A stretch of 36,686 bases of DNA from an uncultured Bacteroidales bacterium (lineage in GTDB: Bacteria > Bacteroidota > Bacteroidia > Bacteroidales > Paludibacteraceae), in assembly GCA_900317345.1 (NCBI GenBank), contig ONGK01000040.1, positions 1-36,686 on the forward strand, read 5' to 3'. A model generated the notes under the pieces. The model did no database searches, had not been told where the DNA came from, and was given only the letters and a program-made list of their open reading frames with translations. Made by a program: the position numbers and the translations under genes. Position 1 is the first letter of the stretch. Each line of letters starts with the position of its first letter. Shown here one piece after another: positions 32,008-36,686 of this stretch.

Positions 32008-33321
32008 ATGGAGAAAAAAGTAGCATTAACCGAAGAATTGATTGAGCCTATTGAGCAGCAAGAAGAACAGAAGGCTCCCATGTTAGACGCATTTTTCCGT
32101 ATCCACGATTTCCTCGTTGACCATGCCTTCATGCCGATTCGCCGGCAGCTCATGGACGAGATTGACTGGAATGACCGCCTCATTGCTATCAAAGGTGGAC
32201 GAGGTGTTGGAAAAACCGACTTCCTTCTCACTCGTATCAAGGAGATTGAGACGGAGTGGAAGAATACGCCCGATCCGGAACCCGGGAAAGGCAGACGCCG
32301 CCCGCGTAAGTCTAAAAAGGACATACGCCCGTGCCTCTATGTCAATCTCAACGATTTCTATTTCACGGAGCATTCGTTGCTCGATTTAGCCGCTGATTTT
32401 GTCAAAACGGGCGGCAAGTACCTTTTCTTCGACCAGTTGTTCAAGTATCCGAACTGGTCACGCGAGCTCAAGCGCTGCTATTCGCGGTTCAGAGACCTCA
32501 ATATCGTCTTCTGCGCTACGCCCGTCATGCCGATTGATGAGGAGAATAACGACCTCAAGGATATCGTCAAGACCTATAACCTGCGCGGATTCTCCTTCCG
32601 TGAGTATCTGAACCTGCAGACAGGCTTGCGCTTCCGCTCCTATTCCTTGGAGGAAATCATACAGCGCCATGCTTCTATCTCCCGCGAGATATGCGAACGC
32701 GTGCATCCGCTTGATTATTTCAAGGCGTACCTCCATCACGGCTATTATCCCTCCTATCTGGAGTCCAAGTCGTTCGAGGCGGAGCTGCTCAAGACCATGA
32801 ATAGCCAGCTCGAGGTGGATGTGCTCATGATCAAGCAGATTGATGTGGCGTGCTTGCATAAGTTGCGCAAACTGCTCTATATCCTCCTCCGCGAGGCGCC
32901 GGGACCGCTGAACGTCAGCAATATATCTGAGGAAATCGGCCTGAGCCGGGCTACGGTGATGAACTATATCAAGTATCTCAAGGACTCGCGTCTGATCAAC
33001 CTCCTCTATCCTGAGGACAAGAACTTCCCGATGAAGCCGACACGGGTCTATATACATAATCCCAACCTGGCGCAGATGATTTTCACGCGCGAGGTGGCGC
33101 CGATGGACCTCTATGAGACCTATTTCTATACGGCTATACACGGCGCGCATAAGGTGAACGCCACCGAGCGAAGCGCTATGTTCATCGTCGATAACTCTCA
33201 TTACTTCGATGTGCGCGAGAAGACATCCGTGCGTGATACGATTCGCCCGACCGCGGTTGCCGAACTCGAGCTCGGACGCGGTAACCAGATTCCGCTCTGG
33301 CTCCTCGGATTCCTCTATTAA
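32008..33321 (+). CDS. AAA-type ATPase of the AAA_14/DUF4143-like family with altered Walker B
   Basis: This 437-residue soluble protein belongs to the bacterial AAA family that joins an N-terminal ATPase to a winged-helix and nuclease-like C-terminal region (AAA_14/DUF4143); the cellular role of most members is unknown. Walker A GGRGVGKT is at 63-70. The Walker B strand reads YLFFDQ at 138-143, where relatives have DE, so the catalytic Glu is Gln143. KYPNWSRELK and LRGFSFREYLNL (146-203) are standard for the family. A basic, proline-rich insert occupies about 87-108. Near residue 300 a winged helix is clear (ISEEIGLSRATVMNYIKYL). The Met at 32008 was chosen because it follows the promoter; a frame from 31798 would start upstream of it. 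PFOR begins 62 bases downstream without a visible promoter, so they may be co-transcribed. Confidence 0.85.
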   Translation: MEKKVALTEELIEPIEQQEEQKAPMLDAFFRIHDFLVDHAFMPIRRQLMDEIDWNDRLIAIKGGRGVGKTDFLLTRIKEIETEWKNTPDPEPGKGRRRPRKSKKDIRPCLYVNLNDFYFTEHSLLDLAADFVKTGGKYLFFDQLFKYPNWSRELKRCYSRFRDLNIVFCATPVMPIDEENNDLKDIVKTYNLRGFSFREYLNLQTGLRFRSYSLEEIIQRHASISREICERVHPLDYFKAYLHHGYYPSYLESKSFEAELLKTMNSQLEVDVLMIKQIDVACLHKLRKLLYILLREAPGPLNVSNISEEIGLSRATVMNYIKYLKDSRLINLLYPEDKNFPMKPTRVYIHNPNLAQMIFTREVAPMDLYETYFYTAIHGAHKVNATERSAMFIVDNSHYFDVREKTSVRDTIRPTAVAELELGRGNQIPLWLLGFLY

Positions 33322-33324
33322 ACG

Positions 33325-33348
33325 GCGAAAACTCGAAATATCGAAATA
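33325..33348. repeat. Degenerate 8-bp tandem repeat before the PFOR gene
   Basis: GCGAAAAC, then TCGAAATA twice. It fills much of the 62-base gap between the ATPase and PFOR genes and resembles the repeat inside rimO. Confidence 0.7.
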
Positions 33349-33383
33349 CAACAAATCAAACATAACAAATAACATTTAATCTT

Positions 33384-36300
33384 ATGGCTAAAGAGAAAAA
33401 ATTCTTAACATTGGATGGTAACGCAGCGGCGGCGCATGTGGCTTACATGTTCACTGAGGTTGCGGCTATCTATCCTATTACGCCATCGTCACCGATGGCA
33501 GAGAACGTGGATGAGTGGGCTGCTGTAGGCCGCAAGAACCTGTTTGGTGAGACCGTGCTGGTGCAGGAGATGCAATCTGAGGCAGGTGCTGCAGGTGCCG
33601 TTCACGGTTCGTTGAACGCAGGTGCGCTGACCACCACTTTCACGGCTTCGCAGGGCTTGCTGCTGATGATTCCGAATATGTACAAGATTGCCGGTGAGCT
33701 CATCCCGACCGTCTTCCATGTGTCGGCTCGTACGCTGGCTTCGCATGTGCTCTGTATCTTCGGTGACCACCAGGATGTCATGGCCTGCCGTCAAACCGGT
33801 TTCGCTATGCTCGCTGAGGCTTCCGTGCAAGAGGTGATGGACCTCGCCGGTGTAGCGCACCTCGCTACTATCAAGAGCCGCGTGCCGTTCCTCAACTTCT
33901 TCGACGGTTTCCGTACTTCGCATGAGTACCAGAAAGTGGAAGCGATGGATATGGAAGACCTCCGTCCGCTCGTGGACTACAAGGCTCTCCAGGAGTTCCG
34001 TGAGCGTGCCCTCAGCCCGATGCGTCCTGAGATGCGCGGTATGGCGGAAAACCCCGATGTCTTCTTCGCGCACCGCGAGAGCTGCAACCGTTACTATGAC
34101 GGCGTAGCGGACATCGTTTCCGATTATATGAAAGAGATTTCGAAGATTACCGGCCGCGAGTATCGTCCGTTCAGCTACTACGGCGCCAAAGATGCAGAGA
34201 ACATCGTCATCTGTATGGGTTCTGCATGCGAGGCTATCCGCGAAGTGATTGACTACGAGGCTGCTAAGGGTAACAAGAAACTCGGTCTTATCAATGTTCA
34301 CCTCTATCGTCCGTTCAGCCTCAAGTACTTGCAGGAGGCACTGCCGAAGAGCGCAAAACGTATCTGCGTGCTTGACCGTACCAAAGAGCCGGGCGCTAAC
34401 GGCGAACCGCTCTACCTCGATGTACGTGACGCGCTGCTTGAGCTTGGCCTCAAGGACCTGCTCGTAGTAGGCGGTCGTTACGGTCTGGGTTCCAACGATA
34501 CCACGCCGGCTCAGATGCTCGCTGTATTCGAGAACCTCGCCCTGCCGCAACCGAAGAACCACTTCACCGTGGGTGTGAACGATGACCTCACCTTCACTTC
34601 TCTGCCGGTTGGCGAGGAGATCGCGATGGGTGATGCTTCGCTCTTCCAGGCTAAGTTCTACGGCCTCGGTGCAGACGGTACCGTAGGTGCTAACAAGAAC
34701 TCCGTCAAGATTATCGGTGACACCACCGACAAATACTGCCAGGCTTACTTCTCCTACGATAGTAAGAAATCCGGTGGCTTCACATGCTCGCACCTCCGTT
34801 TCGGCGACGAGCCTATCCACTCCACGTACCTCGTTACCACGCCTAACTTCGTGGCTTGCCACGTTCAGGCTTACCTCCACATGTACGATGTGACCCGCGG
34901 TCTGCAGGACGGCGGTACGTTCCTGCTGAATACCATCTGGGAGGGTGACGAACTGGTTAAGAACATGCCGAACAAAGTGAAGAAATACTTCGCTGACCAT
35001 AAGATTAAAGTTTATTACATCAACGCTACGAAGATCGCACAGGAGATTGGTCTGGGCAACCGTACCAACACCATCCTCCAGTCTGCCTTCTTCCGTATCA
35101 CCGCAGTCATCCCTGTTGACAAGGCCGTTGAGGAGATGAAGCACTTCATCGTCAAGTCCTACGGCAAGAAGGGTGAGGACGTGGTGAACAAGAACTACGC
35201 TGCGGTTGACCGCGGTGGTGAGTACCAAGAGCTCGCTATCGATCCCGCATGGTCGAAACTGCCTGCTGATCCCGCTAAGGACTACGGCGATGAGCCGGAG
35301 TTCATCACCAAAGTTGTTCGTCCGATTAACGCACAGGACGGTGACCTCCTGCCCGTTAGCTCGTTCAAGGGCATCGAGGATGGTACATGGCCTGCAGGTA
35401 CCGCTAAGTTCGAGAAACGTGGTGTGTCTGCCTTCGTTCCGGTTTGGACCGCAGACAACTGTATCGAGTGTAACAAGTGTGCGTATGTTTGTCCTCACGC
35501 TTGTATCCGTCCGTTCGTCCTCGACGAGAAAGAGCTCGCAGGCCTCAACGGTGCTGCTACCCGCGAGATGAAAGCTCCGGCTGCTATGAAGGGTATGCAC
35601 TTCCGTATGCAGGTCGGCGTGATGGACTGCCTCGGTTGCGGTAACTGCGTCGATGTTTGTCCGGGCAATCCGAAGACAGGCAAGGCACTCGCTATGGTTG
35701 ACCTCGAGAGCCAACTCGGCGAGGCTGCTAACTGGGATTACTGCGTAGAGCACGTAGCTACCAAGCAACACCTCGTTGAACTCAACAACGTCAAGAACAG
35801 CCAGTTCGCTACTCCGCTCTTCGAGTTCTCCGGCGCTTGCTCCGGTTGCGGTGAGACACCGTATCTGAAGCTTATCAGCCAACTCGTCGGCGACCGCGAG
35901 ATCATCGCTAACGCTACCGGTTGTACCTCTATCTACTCCGGTTCTGTTCCTTCTACTCCTTATACCAAGAATGAGAAGGGTCACGGTCCGGCTTGGTCCA
36001 ACTCCCTCTTCGAGGACTTCTGCGAGTATGGTATGGGTATGCAGATTGCGCACCGTAAGATTCGTGAGCGCCTCGCTGCTCTCATGCAGAAAGGCCTCGA
36101 GTGCGCTGATTGCTCCGACGAACTCAAAGCGATGTTCAAGGAGTGGCTCGAGAACAAGCAGTCTGCAGAGGTTACCAACCGCCTCTACGAGCCGATGGTG
36201 GCTGCAATGGAGAAATGCGGTTGCGATACCTGCAAGGAGATTCTCAAATACAAAGATCATATCGTTAAACGCAGCCAGTGGATCGTCGGTGGTGACGGTG

Positions 36301-36686
36301 CTTCCTATGATATCGGTTACGGCGGACTCGACCACGTCATCGCTTCCGGCGAAGATGTCAACATCCTCGTGCTCGATACCGAGGTATATTCCAACACCGG
36401 TGGTCAGGCATCAAAGGCAACGCCGCTCGGCGCTATCGCTAAGTTCGCTGCTATGGGTAAACGCGTGCGCAAGAAAGACCTCGGTATGATTGCTACCACC
36501 TACGGTTATGTCTATGTAGCACAGATTGCTATGGGTGCTGACCAGGCTCAGACCCTCAAGGCTATCCGCGAGGCTGAGGCTTATCCAGGACCGTCGCTCA
36601 TCATCGCTTACGCTCCGTGTATCAACCACGGTCTGAAAGCAGGTATGGGCAAGTCCCAGGCTGAGGAGGCTAAGGCTGTTGAGTGC
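33384..36686 (+). CDS. nifJ: Pyruvate:ferredoxin (flavodoxin) oxidoreductase, 3' end beyond window
   Basis: This enzyme decarboxylates pyruvate to acetyl-CoA and reduces ferredoxin, a central step of anaerobic energy metabolism. 1,101 codons are present without a stop; the family is about 1,180 residues, so some 80 are missing at the right edge. In order: the domain I start with YPITPSSPMAE, domain II, and the gamma domain. Next come two 4Fe-4S motifs, CIECNKCAYVCP (693-704) and CLGCGNCVDVCP (749-760). Then the proximal-cluster cysteines begin at FSGACSGCGE, and last comes the thiamine-diphosphate domain with GGDGASYDIGYGGLDH and VYSNTGGQASKATPLGA. It starts 62 bases after the AAA-type ATPase gene. 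Its codon choice is strongly biased, as expected of a highly expressed gene, and this leaves a long stop-free frame on the opposite strand. Confidence 0.96.
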   Translation, partial: MAKEKKFLTLDGNAAAAHVAYMFTEVAAIYPITPSSPMAENVDEWAAVGRKNLFGETVLVQEMQSEAGAAGAVHGSLNAGALTTTFTASQGLLLMIPNMYKIAGELIPTVFHVSARTLASHVLCIFGDHQDVMACRQTGFAMLAEASVQEVMDLAGVAHLATIKSRVPFLNFFDGFRTSHEYQKVEAMDMEDLRPLVDYKALQEFRERALSPMRPEMRGMAENPDVFFAHRESCNRYYDGVADIVSDYMKEISKITGREYRPFSYYGAKDAENIVICMGSACEAIREVIDYEAAKGNKKLGLINVHLYRPFSLKYLQEALPKSAKRICVLDRTKEPGANGEPLYLDVRDALLELGLKDLLVVGGRYGLGSNDTTPAQMLAVFENLALPQPKNHFTVGVNDDLTFTSLPVGEEIAMGDASLFQAKFYGLGADGTVGANKNSVKIIGDTTDKYCQAYFSYDSKKSGGFTCSHLRFGDEPIHSTYLVTTPNFVACHVQAYLHMYDVTRGLQDGGTFLLNTIWEGDELVKNMPNKVKKYFADHKIKVYYINATKIAQEIGLGNRTNTILQSAFFRITAVIPVDKAVEEMKHFIVKSYGKKGEDVVNKNYAAVDRGGEYQELAIDPAWSKLPADPAKDYGDEPEFITKVVRPINAQDGDLLPVSSFKGIEDGTWPAGTAKFEKRGVSAFVPVWTADNCIECNKCAYVCPHACIRPFVLDEKELAGLNGAATREMKAPAAMKGMHFRMQVGVMDCLGCGNCVDVCPGNPKTGKALAMVDLESQLGEAANWDYCVEHVATKQHLVELNNVKNSQFATPLFEFSGACSGCGETPYLKLISQLVGDREIIANATGCTSIYSGSVPSTPYTKNEKGHGPAWSNSLFEDFCEYGMGMQIAHRKIRERLAALMQKGLECADCSDELKAMFKEWLENKQSAEVTNRLYEPMVAAMEKCGCDTCKEILKYKDHIVKRSQWIVGGDGASYDIGYGGLDHVIASGEDVNILVLDTEVYSNTGGQASKATPLGAIAKFAAMGKRVRKKDLGMIATTYGYVYVAQIAMGADQAQTLKAIREAEAYPGPSLIIAYAPCINHGLKAGMGKSQAEEAKAVEC

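Noticed and set aside
33489-36335. A 948-codon open frame on the minus strand opposite PFOR
   Set aside because: It is a mirror of the strongly biased PFOR codons. Its translation has no recognisable domain, and the plus-strand frame is a certain PFOR.
1-36686. tRNA, rRNA, transposase, integrase or phage genes
   Set aside because: I looked through the gaps and both strands and found no cloverleaf-like segment, no terminal inverted repeats around a transposase and no phage gene.

Overview
The window reads as a chromosome segment of a member of the Bacteroidales (Bacteroidota). The signs are a SusC/SusD pair, SPII lipoproteins, two HU-family proteins, and promoters of the Bacteroidota type (TTG, about 20 bases, TAnnTTTG). 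Gene content is mostly core metabolism plus one polysaccharide-utilisation region. I see no insertion sequence, prophage, CRISPR array, tRNA or rRNA.

Region 1 (1-11540, minus strand) is a tight run of eight co-directional genes behind one recognisable promoter at 11510-11540: recQ, rimO, a small HU, an HU-TM-LysM fusion, uvrA, a FlaA1/CapD-type nucleotide-sugar dehydratase, a WecA/MraY-type sugar-phosphate transferase, and an ABC-F ATPase cut by the window edge. Most junctions overlap or nearly touch, so DNA repair, nucleoid, ribosome and surface-glycan genes probably share a transcript. The membrane-anchored HU-LysM protein is the most unusual product: its DNA-binding domain should face the cytoplasm and its LysM domain the periplasm.

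Region 2 (11541-27119) is carbohydrate uptake. A secreted carbohydrate-binding-like protein (minus) and a plus-strand operon diverge from about 13150-13390. The operon holds an MFS sugar transporter, a lipoprotein, SusC, SusD and a secreted glycan-binding-like protein, and ends at a strong terminator at 22381-22413. A minus-strand galactose operon (galK, galM, a GH2 beta-galactosidase-like gene) runs into the same terminator from the other side. susC and the GH2 gene are each broken by a frameshift, which means either decay or sequence error. The two secreted binding-like proteins share a C-terminal tail of about 27 residues. No PUL regulator gene lies in the window.

Region 3 (27120-36686) holds an unknown three-TM protein, panB, an orphan FecCD-type permease, ribosomal protein S1, an AAA-type ATPase with an altered Walker B motif, and the 5' part of pyruvate:ferredoxin oxidoreductase. 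Two gene pairs here (galK/27186 and panB/permease) diverge from almost identical interlocked promoter modules, in which each promoter's -33 element sits inside the other's spacer.

Short tandem repeats recur: 8-bp and 23-bp repeats inside rimO, 8-bp repeats in the S1 leader and before the PFOR gene, 11-bp repeats at 11718 and 24821, and an in-frame triplet repeat giving nine threonines in the CapD-like protein.
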